A stretch of DNA of 64,000 bases from Flavobacteriaceae bacterium (lineage in GTDB: Bacteria > Bacteroidota > Bacteroidia > Flavobacteriales > Flavobacteriaceae), in assembly GCA_947451525.1 (NCBI GenBank), contig CANFZM010000004.1:93176-157175 (forward strand), given 5' to 3'. The notes under the pieces were generated by a model. It was not told where the DNA came from, made no database searches, and saw only the letters and a list, made by a program, of their open reading frames with translations. Of this stretch, positions 45,436 through 53,432 are shown piece by piece. Position 1 is the first letter of the stretch. Each line of letters starts with the position of its first letter. A program made the position numbers and the translations under genes.

Positions 45436-46524
45436 ATGGAAAAACACGAATTATCATCTCAATCTCAAACATCTTTATCATTATCAAGTAAAAATTTTGA
45501 CGTCATTCAATATGGACGTAACTACATAGATTGTTTGAGAATGTTTTTTGGATACTATAATGCTGTACCTAATTTAATAACTATAGATTTAATTGACATA
45601 GATAAAATGAAGTTGTGGTTTGAAAAGACATATAAAACTCAGATAATCAAACAACATTATAGACATGATTTTGATTCTAAAAAAATGGAATTGTCAATTG
45701 AAGATGAGTATTATTTTTTAGATAATGGCATTATAATAAATATGGATAAAAATTTAATGTGTATTTTGTTTTTGCCCGAAATAGAACAAAAAGCAAATAT
45801 TCTGTTGGAACAATTTAAACAATTTATTAAAAAGCCAAAACTAACAACAGATATAAGTTTAATTGTAGTTGAAAGAGGAGAACTGGTCACTAAAGAACTA
45901 TATATCAAAAAGCCCAAGATTAATTTTAGTTTACATTACAACAATAATTTTTTGGCAATTCATAGAAATATTATTAGACAATTAAATCAAAATAACAACA
46001 AAGGACTTTATCTATTCCATGGATTACCAGGAACTGGTAAGAGTACTTATATAAAATTTCTAATTCATCAGTTAAAGAAAAAAGTAATTTTCTTATCTCC
46101 AAAAATGGCAGGTGATTTAGATAATCTTAATATGACTTCCTTCCTAATTGCTAATAGAAATTCAGTTTTAGTGATTGAAGATGCCGAAGAACTTATATCT
46201 TCACGAGACCATATTAGAAATTCAAATTTATCGATGTTACTCAATATGACTGATGGAATTTTAGGAGAAAGTTTAGGAATTCAAATTATTGCAACGTTTA
46301 ATACTGAATTAAAAAATATTGACAAAGCTTTACTTCGTAAAGGAAGATTGACTTCAATCTATGAATTCCAAAATCTCGAACTTGACAGAACCAATAATTT
46401 ATTAAAAAGTCTTGGTCATGATGTTGAAGTAACTACTCCCCTCCCACTTGCTGATATTTTCAATTTTGATGTAAGTAATAATCATGAACCTAAACTAAGA
46501 AAAGCGGTTGGCTTTGGAAATTAA
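45436..46524 (+). CDS. BCS1-like AAA ATPase
   Basis: A 362-residue single AAA module. Walker A is GLPGTGKST (196-204), Walker B VLVIEDAEE (244-252), sensor 1 IIATFN (284-289), and an arginine finger candidate lies in ALLRKGRL (298-305). The N-terminal 170 residues (FDVIQYGRNYIDCLRMFFGY) are specific to this group and lack a membrane helix. The LLNMTDGILGESLGIQIIATFN block is close to BCS1-type ATPases. It starts the island, behind a promoter with an inverted repeat, and lies 3 bp before a gene for an unknown partner. It may remodel a protein or sense a ligand in defence. Confidence 0.85.
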   Translation: MEKHELSSQSQTSLSLSSKNFDVIQYGRNYIDCLRMFFGYYNAVPNLITIDLIDIDKMKLWFEKTYKTQIIKQHYRHDFDSKKMELSIEDEYYFLDNGIIINMDKNLMCILFLPEIEQKANILLEQFKQFIKKPKLTTDISLIVVERGELVTKELYIKKPKINFSLHYNNNFLAIHRNIIRQLNQNNNKGLYLFHGLPGTGKSTYIKFLIHQLKKKVIFLSPKMAGDLDNLNMTSFLIANRNSVLVIEDAEELISSRDHIRNSNLSMLLNMTDGILGESLGIQIIATFNTELKNIDKALLRKGRLTSIYEFQNLELDRTNNLLKSLGHDVEVTTPLPLADIFNFDVSNNHEPKLRKAVGFGN

Positions 46525-46527
46525 AAT

Positions 46528-47103
46528 ATGAAAATAGACAAAAGCCTTGAAGTCAATTTTATAAGAACTATTCAAAAAGTTCGTTCGGAAAGAACCACAA
46601 AAGAGGAACAATTAATTCGTGAAAGAAATCAAAATATTGAAAGACAATTTGAATGGACCCCTGCTGTAAATAAAAAATTAATCGTATTGAACGAAAAACT
46701 TCTACAACAAGAAAAAAGAGTTTTTAATCAATATAGACTAATAGATAAACATTGCAAATCAATGGTTTCTAACAATCAAATTAATGATTATAATATTAAT
46801 ATTAAAATCAGTTATTGGAATAATGAACATTATATACAATATGATGAATCCGTTGAGGGCAATCCCTTTTATGAAAGTATGGATGATTTTATGGTGTTTC
46901 AAAAAAATATTAGAGAGTATGACCAAGAGCCACATAATGAACATCATGACAGAGCACCTCTTCCAGAAGTTAATCATTGTTATTCCTTTCATAGTTTATA
47001 CGACCATAACCCAGACTTAACTTGGTTTGATATAAATAATATTGATGAAGTTTGGATAGAACTAAAAGTAGATTATCAGTTTTTTACAAAAATTGATTTT
47101 TAA
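46528..47103 (+). CDS. unknown protein, partner gene of the AAA ATPase
   Basis: A 191-residue protein not assigned to a family. The first 90 residues are charged and likely helical (ERTTKEEQLIRERNQNIERQ, LNEKLLQQEKRVFNQY), giving coiled-coil character. The second part contains a Glu/Asp/His-rich stretch (REYDQEPHNEHHDR and PLPEVNHCYSFH), which could bind a metal. The last 25 residues look like beta strands. It starts 3 bp after the ATPase stop, so the two are in one operon. No signal or membrane segment is seen. Confidence 0.65.
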   Translation: MKIDKSLEVNFIRTIQKVRSERTTKEEQLIRERNQNIERQFEWTPAVNKKLIVLNEKLLQQEKRVFNQYRLIDKHCKSMVSNNQINDYNINIKISYWNNEHYIQYDESVEGNPFYESMDDFMVFQKNIREYDQEPHNEHHDRAPLPEVNHCYSFHSLYDHNPDLTWFDINNIDEVWIELKVDYQFFTKIDF

Positions 47104-47137
47104 CGTCGTGTATTGACGTGTTGCAAAACTACATTTG
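47102..47137 (+). promoter_or_regulatory. promoter/operator of the 68-residue protein gene
   Basis: AACGTC, five bases, TTGACGTG, nine bases, then TACATTTG (47130-47137). Order and spacing match the element at 45379-45414, with ACGTCG-N5-TGACGT as the inverted repeat. The TAnnTTTG box overlaps the TTG start of a longer frame (47135) and so decides for the ATG at 47165. Confidence 0.6.
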
Positions 47138-47164
47138 AAAATAATTAAAATAGAAAAGTCAAAA

Positions 47165-47371
47165 ATGAAAAAATTAATAATAGAATTAACAGATGAACAA
47201 CATACAGAAATGATGGAACATATTCAAAAAGGGGCTAAATTAAATTTTGAACACGAAACATTTTCTGGATACAGCATAAATCTTAATTGTTTAGATTTTG
47301 GATTGTCTAGTTTAGAAGTGAAAATGTACGGAGATATAGACCTTGGAGATGTTAATTGGAAAATTGAATAA
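47165..47371 (+). CDS. small acidic protein of unknown function
   Basis: A 68-residue protein, MKKLIIELTDEQHTEMMEHI at its start, then mixed strands (SGYSINLNCLDFGLSSLEV) and an acidic end (DIDLGDVNWKIE). The frame can be read from a TTG at 47135 but that codon lies inside the -7 promoter box, so the ATG at 47165 is used. It has its own promoter with an inverted repeat, shared in design with the ATPase operon. It could be a small regulator or an inhibitor, but no family is recognised. Confidence 0.55.
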   Translation: MKKLIIELTDEQHTEMMEHIQKGAKLNFEHETFSGYSINLNCLDFGLSSLEVKMYGDIDLGDVNWKIE

Positions 47372-47470
47372 ATTTTTGAAATTACATTAGAGAAGAAAAA
47401 ATAACATATTGATAAATTTCCAAATGTACCAAGTACTTTATTAATTTTACTAAGATATTTCGCATCATAC

Positions 47471-47492
47471 GTTAAAAAAACTTATTTTTAAC
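47471..47492. promoter_or_regulatory. AT-rich inverted repeat before the UDG-hydrolase gene
   Basis: GTTAAAAA (47471-47478) and TTTTTAAC (47485-47492) are perfect inverted arms, 25 bp before the ATG at 47517. It could be an operator or a leader hairpin. It is unlike the TGACGT elements upstream. Confidence 0.35.
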
Positions 47493-47516
47493 AAATACAA
47501 ACCAGACAACCTTTTC

Positions 47517-48833
47517 ATGAAATATAATATCATTCAAGAAATAACAAATTGCACTCATTTTTGTAAATTAGGTAAGCAAGATGACAATAAAAATTGTTGT
47601 TCAAAAATAATAGATTTTCAAAAAAGCAAAAAAATCGAAATTCAATTACCCGAACCATTTTCTGGGGATTTATATAATGCTCCAATTCTTTTTATTAGTT
47701 CAAACCCCTCTTTATCTAGAGTGGAAATATATCCTACTGAATCATGGCCGAAAAAAATGATAAATGACTTTTTTGTCAATCGTTTTGAAAACCGTGGAGA
47801 AGAAGCAAGTTGGGTTTTTAATAATAGAGTACTTAACAAAAATGGGAGAGATTTAAAATCTGTAAAATATTGGACTAGCATCAATAAAAGAGCTGAAGAA
47901 ATTTTAGAGAGAAAAGCTATTGCAGGCAGAGATTATTGTATAACAGAAGTAGTACATTGCAAATCATGGAACGAAATAGGGGTAGAATCTGCAAAAGAAC
48001 AATGTAAATCACTTTTTTTAGAAAATTTAATTTCAAGTAGTAATGCAAAAGTTATAATTGCAATAGGTGTTGTCGCACAGAAAATGCTAAATTTTGAAAA
48101 GGAATTATTTGGGAAACCTATTTATTATCTTCCCCACCCAAATGCTTTTAAAGCCAAAACATTTGAAAAGGTTTTTAATTCAGAAGAATTAGATTTATTG
48201 AAAAAATTGGTTAAATCTTCTGTAATTAAAGAAAGAGATATATCTGTTTATGATTTACCTACAGAGGGTGAAGTCAAAAGTTTTATAAAAAATGAACTTC
48301 AAAAAGAAAAAATTAATCAAAAGAAAAAGATTATACTATATCTTCATGGTCTTGATAGTAAACTAAGCCCCGAGAAAAGAGAAATACTCGAAGTATTTGG
48401 AGAGGTAATTGCTCCTGATATTGATTATTATAACAATACAAATACTATAGATTTACTTTTTAATGAATTTAAAGACCAAGGTATAGATGTAATTATAGGG
48501 AGCAGTATGGGTGGTTTTGCGGGTTATTATCTATCTAAACTAATGAATACAACTAGTCTATTATTTAATACTGCTTTGCCTTTTAGATCAATTGAACAAT
48601 TGGTTCCGCAAATAATAAATGATTTAAATAATTCAATTACAATAATTATTGGAAATAAAGATACTATAGTAAATCCTAGAGATAATATTAATTATCTTTT
48701 AAATAATATTAGCCCAGACAATAACATACGCATTCAAATTATTAATAAATTAGAACATCAAATTTCTGTTGCTATATTTAAAATTGAAATAGAAAACTTT
48801 TTTAAAAGTATAATAAGTAAAACTTATGTCTAA
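47517..48833 (+). CDS. uracil-DNA-glycosylase-like domain fused to YqiA-type alpha/beta hydrolase
   Basis: A 438-residue two-domain protein. Residues 1-235 follow the UDG family 4/5 order: cysteines C12 and C16, ILFISSNPSLS (57-67, motif A position), ITEVVHCKS with C148 and EQCKS with C163, VIIAIGVVAQKML (179-191) and LPHPNA (205-210, motif B). The four cysteines can be aligned to the 4Fe-4S ligands of that family. Residues 270-438 resemble YqiA/UPF0227 esterases: LYLHGLDS (274-281), GSSMGG with S330, GNKDTIV with D382 and LEHQIS with H414. The stop overlaps the WYL gene by 8 bp. Substrates are unknown; the fusion is seen, the biological role is inferred. Confidence 0.78.
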   Translation: MKYNIIQEITNCTHFCKLGKQDDNKNCCSKIIDFQKSKKIEIQLPEPFSGDLYNAPILFISSNPSLSRVEIYPTESWPKKMINDFFVNRFENRGEEASWVFNNRVLNKNGRDLKSVKYWTSINKRAEEILERKAIAGRDYCITEVVHCKSWNEIGVESAKEQCKSLFLENLISSSNAKVIIAIGVVAQKMLNFEKELFGKPIYYLPHPNAFKAKTFEKVFNSEELDLLKKLVKSSVIKERDISVYDLPTEGEVKSFIKNELQKEKINQKKKIILYLHGLDSKLSPEKREILEVFGEVIAPDIDYYNNTNTIDLLFNEFKDQGIDVIIGSSMGGFAGYYLSKLMNTTSLLFNTALPFRSIEQLVPQIINDLNNSITIIIGNKDTIVNPRDNINYLLNNISPDNNIRIQIINKLEHQISVAIFKIEIENFFKSIISKTYV

Positions 48834-49731
48834 AAAGCAATTTATAAAACGACACCATCTTATAGTTAACAAACTCAGAAAAAAACCAAGTTCTTTTGAT
48901 GAAATTCAAGATTATTTAAAGATTCAATCTGAATTGGAGGAAGAAAATTATGAAATGGAAATTAGAACTTTTCAAAGAGATTTAAAAGAAATTGCTTCTT
49001 TGTATTCCATTGAAATTGAATACAATCGTTCTTCTAAAGTATATGAAATAATTCAAGATGTAAATGAAATAAACAATGATCGTTTAGTAGAGAGTTTTGA
49101 ATTATTCAATGCGCTAAGTTTAACCGAAAATCTTTCCAAATACATTATTCTAGAAAAAAGAAGACCAATGGGAACTGAAAATATGTTTGGAATACTTCAT
49201 GCTATCAAAAATAGATTTATTATTCAGTTTTTACATGAAAAATTTTGGGATGTAGACCAAGATAAAAAAACAAGAATTGTTCATCCATTAGCATTAAAAG
49301 AATCTAAATACCGTTGGTATTTAGTCGCATTAGATGAAAAAGATAACAGGATAAAATCATTTGCTTTGGATAGAATTTCTAATGTAGTTATTTCTCAAAA
49401 AAAGTTTCAATATCCAGATAGTTATAATCCTGAAATTGCTTTCCAAAATTCATTTGGAATTATTAATGACGGGACTCCAGCACAAAAAATAGTATTATCC
49501 TTTACTTTTGAACAAGGAAAATACATTAAGTCATTACCAATGCATCTTTCGCAAAAAATAATTATAGATAACGAAAAAGAGTTACGAATTGAATTGTTTC
49601 TGCAACCAACTTATGATTTTGCTATGGAATTGCTTTCCATTGGTAAAGAAGTTAAAGTATTAGAGCCAAAGGAACTACAAAATAAAATTATACGAAGATT
49701 TGAAGAAGCATTAAAACGATACAAAGAGTAA
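48826..49731 (+). CDS. WYL-domain transcriptional regulator
   Basis: A 301-residue DNA-binding protein. The N-terminal 75 residues form a winged helix (FIKRHHLIVNKLRKKPSSFD, MEIRTFQRDLKEIASLYSIE). The WYL domain spans about 150-205, with the signature KYRWYLVALDEKDNRIKSFA and LDRI after it, and a C-terminal WCX-like segment follows. Such proteins often repress or activate defence operons in response to a nucleic-acid or nucleotide ligand. Its gene starts 8 bp inside the UDG-hydrolase gene (ATGTCTAA). It is the best local candidate to bind the TGACGT inverted repeats. No test of that is possible here. Confidence 0.88.
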   Translation: MSKKQFIKRHHLIVNKLRKKPSSFDEIQDYLKIQSELEEENYEMEIRTFQRDLKEIASLYSIEIEYNRSSKVYEIIQDVNEINNDRLVESFELFNALSLTENLSKYIILEKRRPMGTENMFGILHAIKNRFIIQFLHEKFWDVDQDKKTRIVHPLALKESKYRWYLVALDEKDNRIKSFALDRISNVVISQKKFQYPDSYNPEIAFQNSFGIINDGTPAQKIVLSFTFEQGKYIKSLPMHLSQKIIIDNEKELRIELFLQPTYDFAMELLSIGKEVKVLEPKELQNKIIRRFEEALKRYKE

Positions 49732-49805
49732 CGAAAAAGACTAGAGTGAATTTATTTTAGGATAGTTAAAAAAGGAATGAAAATGCACATTAAGAACTAA
49801 ACAAT

Positions 49806-51866
49806 ATGAAAAGTTACAGTTTAAAAGAAATTGCTAATTGGCAAAAAGAGGTTTCCAAAAAAGAATCCACAATTTCATTGCCGTCTTTACAAAGAGGCTT
49901 TGTTTGGAAGTCGAATCAGATAGAAGCCTTGTGGGATTCAATTTTTAGAGGATTTCCTGTAGGTGCAATATTAATGTCAATTGATGAAAGTGAAAACCGA
50001 TTTTTATTAGATGGCCAACAACGTTGCACTTCAATTGCTTTAGGTCATTTTAATCCTTTTGTCATTAAAGAATTGGAATTCCTTTCTTTGAAAAACTACA
50101 AACCAAGTATTTGGATAGATTTAGCACCCGAAAAAAATACAGATGGACAAAAATTTGTATTTCGTTATTTGACTAAAAGTCATCCATGGGGCTATCAATT
50201 AAAAGATAACTCTGTTACATTGAGTATGTCTAATAGAAGGAATGCTTTAAGCTTTTTTAATCCATTGAACCGAAATTATTTAGAATTAACTTCTAAAGAC
50301 ATTAGTCCTTGGGATGCTTATTTCCCAATTCCTTTGGCATATATTTTAGAAATTGATACCGATAACTTTGATTGTTTTAAATGTCAATTATTACAAAAAA
50401 CCTCTTTATTAAAAATAAAAACGCAGCATTCCAATGATCTATTTGTTGATTATACTTTGCTTGAGAAAGAGAAAGATAAATTTAATGATCATATAAAAAA
50501 TATTTTCATTGGATATCTTAATTATAAAAAATTATCTATTCCTGAAATTACAGTTGATGCATTATTGTTAAAAGATGATGATGATGAAGATAATAATGAG
50601 AGTAAAGACCCTAGCTTATTTGTTCGATTAAATTCAGCAGGAACACGAATTTCCGGAGAAGAACTAATTTATTCCATTTATAAAGCGAAATTTCCAAAAA
50701 TAAAAAATTTGGTAGAAAATATTGGAGCCTCCTACATTGCTCCAAGTAAAATAATTAGTTTGTTTTCAAGAATAATTATTAGCGAACAATCAAATTATAT
50801 AAATTATCAAAAAGATATTTCAATTCAAAACTTTAGAAAAAAAATTACAGAAACTGATTTTCAAGAGAAGTTACAAAATTATATTGGAAATGAAGATGAT
50901 AGCATTGCAAAACAATTAATTGATGATGCAATAACTATTTTGTCTAAAGAGAAAGAAGACTTTCCAGTTATATTATTAAAACAATTAATAGTCACCAATT
51001 TTGATTTATTTTTTGTATTGTTATCATACTTAAGAAAACAAGGTTTTAATAATTTAAGTGAAATTGAAAAAACTGAAATTGCATCAAAATATGTTTACAT
51101 TTTGTGGTTCAATAAAAATTCAAAAAAAGTGGCACCTTCCCTTTTTAATATGCTTTTTTCTGATACTGAAAATTATTCTTGGGCAGATGCAACAATAAAA
51201 TTAATTAATGAGAATTTAGTTTTACCAATTATTAAACCTGAATTAATAAGAATCCAATTAGAGGAAATTGTTATAAAAAATGGCATTGCTTCCAATAACA
51301 TTACTGAAATTCATAAAAATGAACTTTTTATGAAGGAAGTAAAGGAAGTTTTATTATATGATTCAAAAAATGAAAGTATATTTAATGAAAATTGGAATAC
51401 TATAGTTTCTAAAATATTTTGGAACAAATCAATGTTACTTTATGCTCAAAAAGAGTATATGAACACCAAATTTAAAGAATTTAACCAGTTTGAAACTATA
51501 GAAGACACAAATAGGCCTTGGGATTGGGATCATATATATCCTGATAGTTGGGTGTATAGAAAAGAAGGTATTAATCAATTGGTTAAAGGCTGGGTAAATT
51601 GTATAGGCAATTTTAGGGCTTTGTCTTATGATGATAATCGAAGTCAAAACAACCACTCTTCTCCTAAGAAACGTTTTGAAAATGATTTAAAAAAAGGAGA
51701 CAGTTACGTTAAAGAAAATGATTTACATTTTTGGAACCAAATAGATAGTACATTTAGAAGAATTAAAAAAAATGAAACTGATAAAACTAAACTTTTTCTT
51801 AGCGCAGTAATATATAGAATGGTTAATATTTATGAGGAATGGTATCTAAATTATTATCAAAAGTAA
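49806..51866 (+). CDS. DUF262/HNH (GmrSD-like) nuclease
   Basis: A 686-residue protein. The N-terminus has the DUF262 signature: LPSLQRGFVWKSNQIEALWD (25-44), FPVGAILMS and LLDGQQRCTSIA (about 68-79), a ParB/Srx-like nucleotide-binding motif. The C-terminal part has DWDHIYPDSWV (573-583), CIGNFRALSYDDN (599-611) and conserved Asn/Lys further on, a DUF1524-like HNH site with H576. This arrangement is that of GmrSD and SspE-type nucleases, which cut modified or foreign DNA. It starts 74 bp after the WYL gene and ends 51 bp before the right boundary repeat. It is a lone DUF262 protein without a Dnd/Ssp partner. Confidence 0.85.
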   Translation: MKSYSLKEIANWQKEVSKKESTISLPSLQRGFVWKSNQIEALWDSIFRGFPVGAILMSIDESENRFLLDGQQRCTSIALGHFNPFVIKELEFLSLKNYKPSIWIDLAPEKNTDGQKFVFRYLTKSHPWGYQLKDNSVTLSMSNRRNALSFFNPLNRNYLELTSKDISPWDAYFPIPLAYILEIDTDNFDCFKCQLLQKTSLLKIKTQHSNDLFVDYTLLEKEKDKFNDHIKNIFIGYLNYKKLSIPEITVDALLLKDDDDEDNNESKDPSLFVRLNSAGTRISGEELIYSIYKAKFPKIKNLVENIGASYIAPSKIISLFSRIIISEQSNYINYQKDISIQNFRKKITETDFQEKLQNYIGNEDDSIAKQLIDDAITILSKEKEDFPVILLKQLIVTNFDLFFVLLSYLRKQGFNNLSEIEKTEIASKYVYILWFNKNSKKVAPSLFNMLFSDTENYSWADATIKLINENLVLPIIKPELIRIQLEEIVIKNGIASNNITEIHKNELFMKEVKEVLLYDSKNESIFNENWNTIVSKIFWNKSMLLYAQKEYMNTKFKEFNQFETIEDTNRPWDWDHIYPDSWVYRKEGINQLVKGWVNCIGNFRALSYDDNRSQNNHSSPKKRFENDLKKGDSYVKENDLHFWNQIDSTFRRIKKNETDKTKLFLSAVIYRMVNIYEEWYLNYYQK

Positions 51867-51917
51867 TAGTAAATGTTTAATCAATTTCAAAAAATATCGG
51901 TTTTTGGAAAAAAAATT

Positions 51918-51971
51918 AAAAGCCGACTCAAAGTTGTAATTTGAGTCGGCTTTTCAATTTATAATGGGGTT
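51918..51971. repeat. 54-bp direct repeat, right copy (island boundary, carA terminator)
   Basis: The same hairpin (AAAAGCCGACTCAAA / TTTGAGTCGGCTTT) and ATTTATAATGGGGTT tail as at 45254-45307. It lies 9 bp beyond the carA stop on the minus strand and 51 bp after the nuclease gene on the plus strand, so it works as a bidirectional terminator. Confidence 0.92.
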
Positions 51972-51980
51972 GGGATTTAT

Positions 51981-53081
51981 TTACTTTTTTAACAAATCAA
52001 TAAAAGAATCAAAAAGATAAGAAGAATCGTGTGGACCTGGACTTGCTTCTGGATGGTATTGCACTGAAAAACAATCTTTGGATTTCATTTGCATTCCTGC
52101 AACCGTATTGTCGTTGATATGGTAATGCGTTATTTCTAAATCAGGATGATTTTCAAGTTCTTCTCTGTTCACAGCAAAACCATGGTTTTGGGAAGTAATT
52201 TCCCCTTTTCCTGTTAGAACATTCATTACGGGATGGTTAATTCCTCTATGCCCATTAAACATTTTATAGGTAGAAATTCCGTTTGCCAAAGCAATTATTT
52301 GGTGACCAAGGCAAATTCCGAATAAAGGTTTGTTAGAATTTAATATTTCTCTTGCTACTGCCTGCACTCCAGTTAAAGGTTCAGGATCCCCAGGACCGTT
52401 AGAAAGAAAGTAACCATTAGGATTAAAAGCTTGCAATTCTTGAAAAGAGGCGTTGTAAGGAAATATTTTTATGTAACAGTCTCTTTGTGCTAGATTTCTC
52501 AGAATGTTTCTTTTAATACCTAGATCTAAGGCTGCAATTTTATAGGTTGCTGTTTCTTCACCAAAAAAGTAGGGCTCTTTTGTTGAAACTGTAGAAGCAA
52601 GTTCCAATCCTTTCATGTCGGGAACATTTGCTAATTGTTTTTTTAATTCTTCGATAGAAGTTCCATCGGTGGATATTACTGCATTTTGTGCACCATTATC
52701 TCGAATGTAACTTACTAAAGCACGAGTGTCAACATCGGAAATGCAAACTAGATTTTGTTTTTCAAAATAGTCGTACAGATTACTTTCGGAATCGGGACGG
52801 GAATGATTGAAACTGAAATTTTTACAAACTAAACCTGAAATTTTAATTGCATCGGATTCTACTTCGTTGGTATTTACACCGTAATTTCCAATGTGTGGAT
52901 TGGTGGCAACCATTATTTGTCCGAAGTAAGATGGGTCGGTAAAGATTTCTTGGTAACCGGTCATACCTGTATTGAAGCAAACTTCGCCAAAAGTTGTTCC
53001 TGAAATTCCTATGGATTTTCCGTGAAAGATGGTTCCGTCGGCTAAGAGTAGAATGGCTTGTGGTCTTGTTGTATATTTCAT
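51981..53081 (-). CDS. carA: carbamoyl-phosphate synthase small subunit
   Basis: A 366-residue glutaminase subunit that supplies ammonia to CarB for carbamoyl phosphate (pyrimidine and arginine synthesis). The N-terminal domain ATGxx-like segment (AILLADGTIFHGKSIG), then GEVCFNTGMTGYQEIFTDPS, and the class I amidotransferase with NGPGDPEPLTGV, FGICLGHQIIALANG (nucleophilic Cys) and SVQYHPEASPGPHDSSYLFD (His-Glu) are present. Length is typical. carB is not in the window. It follows the ribosomal operon, 351 bp after rplQ. Confidence 0.97.
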   Translation of the reverse strand: MKYTTRPQAILLLADGTIFHGKSIGISGTTFGEVCFNTGMTGYQEIFTDPSYFGQIMVATNPHIGNYGVNTNEVESDAIKISGLVCKNFSFNHSRPDSESNLYDYFEKQNLVCISDVDTRALVSYIRDNGAQNAVISTDGTSIEELKKQLANVPDMKGLELASTVSTKEPYFFGEETATYKIAALDLGIKRNILRNLAQRDCYIKIFPYNASFQELQAFNPNGYFLSNGPGDPEPLTGVQAVAREILNSNKPLFGICLGHQIIALANGISTYKMFNGHRGINHPVMNVLTGKGEITSQNHGFAVNREELENHPDLEITHYHINDNTVAGMQMKSKDCFSVQYHPEASPGPHDSSYLFDSFIDLLKK

Positions 53082-53178
53082 TGTAGTAGTTAGTTGTTGT
53101 GGTGCAAATTTAGGATTTTGGTTTTAATTTTCTAAGGTTCTTTTGGAAACTTTACAAATATTCCTCTGTCTTTGTTTC

Positions 53179-53278
53179 TAGCCCCGATTGCAATGGAAAT
53201 CCTGTCATTGCGAAAAGTAAATTGTGTAAATAGATTGCTTCGTTCCTCGCAATGACAGATTGTAATGGAAAGCGGGAA
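53179..53278. repeat. intergenic repeat, copy B, with nested hairpin
   Basis: TAGCCCCGAT (53179-53188) and ATTGTAATGGAAAGCGGGAA (53259-53278) match the flanks of copy A at 29797-29871. The filler is a different hairpin: TGTCATTGCGA (53203-53213) and TCGCAATGACA (53247-53257), 11 perfect base pairs. The latter resembles a CATTGCGA-type hairpin repeat seen in Bacteroidota. Confidence 0.75.
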
Positions 53279-53373
53279 CGATGTTAACTGATAATGAGAT
53301 GGGCTGGGCTACTAAAAAAATGTTATTAAATCTTTTGCCACCCCGCCCTTCGGGAACCGCTCCAGTGGAGGGA

Positions 53374-53407
53374 AATAAAAAAAGGATAAACTCGAGAGTT
53401 TATCCTT
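53374..53407 (-). terminator. Rho-independent terminator of the ribosomal operon
   Basis: GGATAAACT and AGTTTATCC form a 9-base stem with a CGAG loop, flanked by AAA/TTT, and the minus strand runs into a T-tract. It lies 26 bp after the rplQ stop. Confidence 0.88.
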
Positions 53408-53432
53408 TATATTTATGAAATTGAATTCATTG

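Larger units (their letters stand above)
53082..53432. other. 351-bp gene-free gap between rplQ and carA
   Basis: Holds a candidate carA -7 box TAAATTTG (minus strand, 53105-53112), repeat copy B (53179-53278), a C/G-rich stretch around 53341-53371 with CCCTTCGGG and CTCCAGTGGAG palindromes, and the rplQ terminator. A 90-residue minus-strand open frame through 53312-53584 overlaps rplQ in another phase and is not a gene. Confidence 0.7.

Noticed and set aside
45498..45505. TGACGTCA palindrome as a third operator
   Set aside because: It lies in the coding part of the ATPase gene (Asp-Val) without promoter elements; kept only as a possible auxiliary site.
47135..47164. TTG start for the small island gene
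   Set aside because: The codon is inside the TAnnTTTG promoter box; ATG at 47165 fits better.
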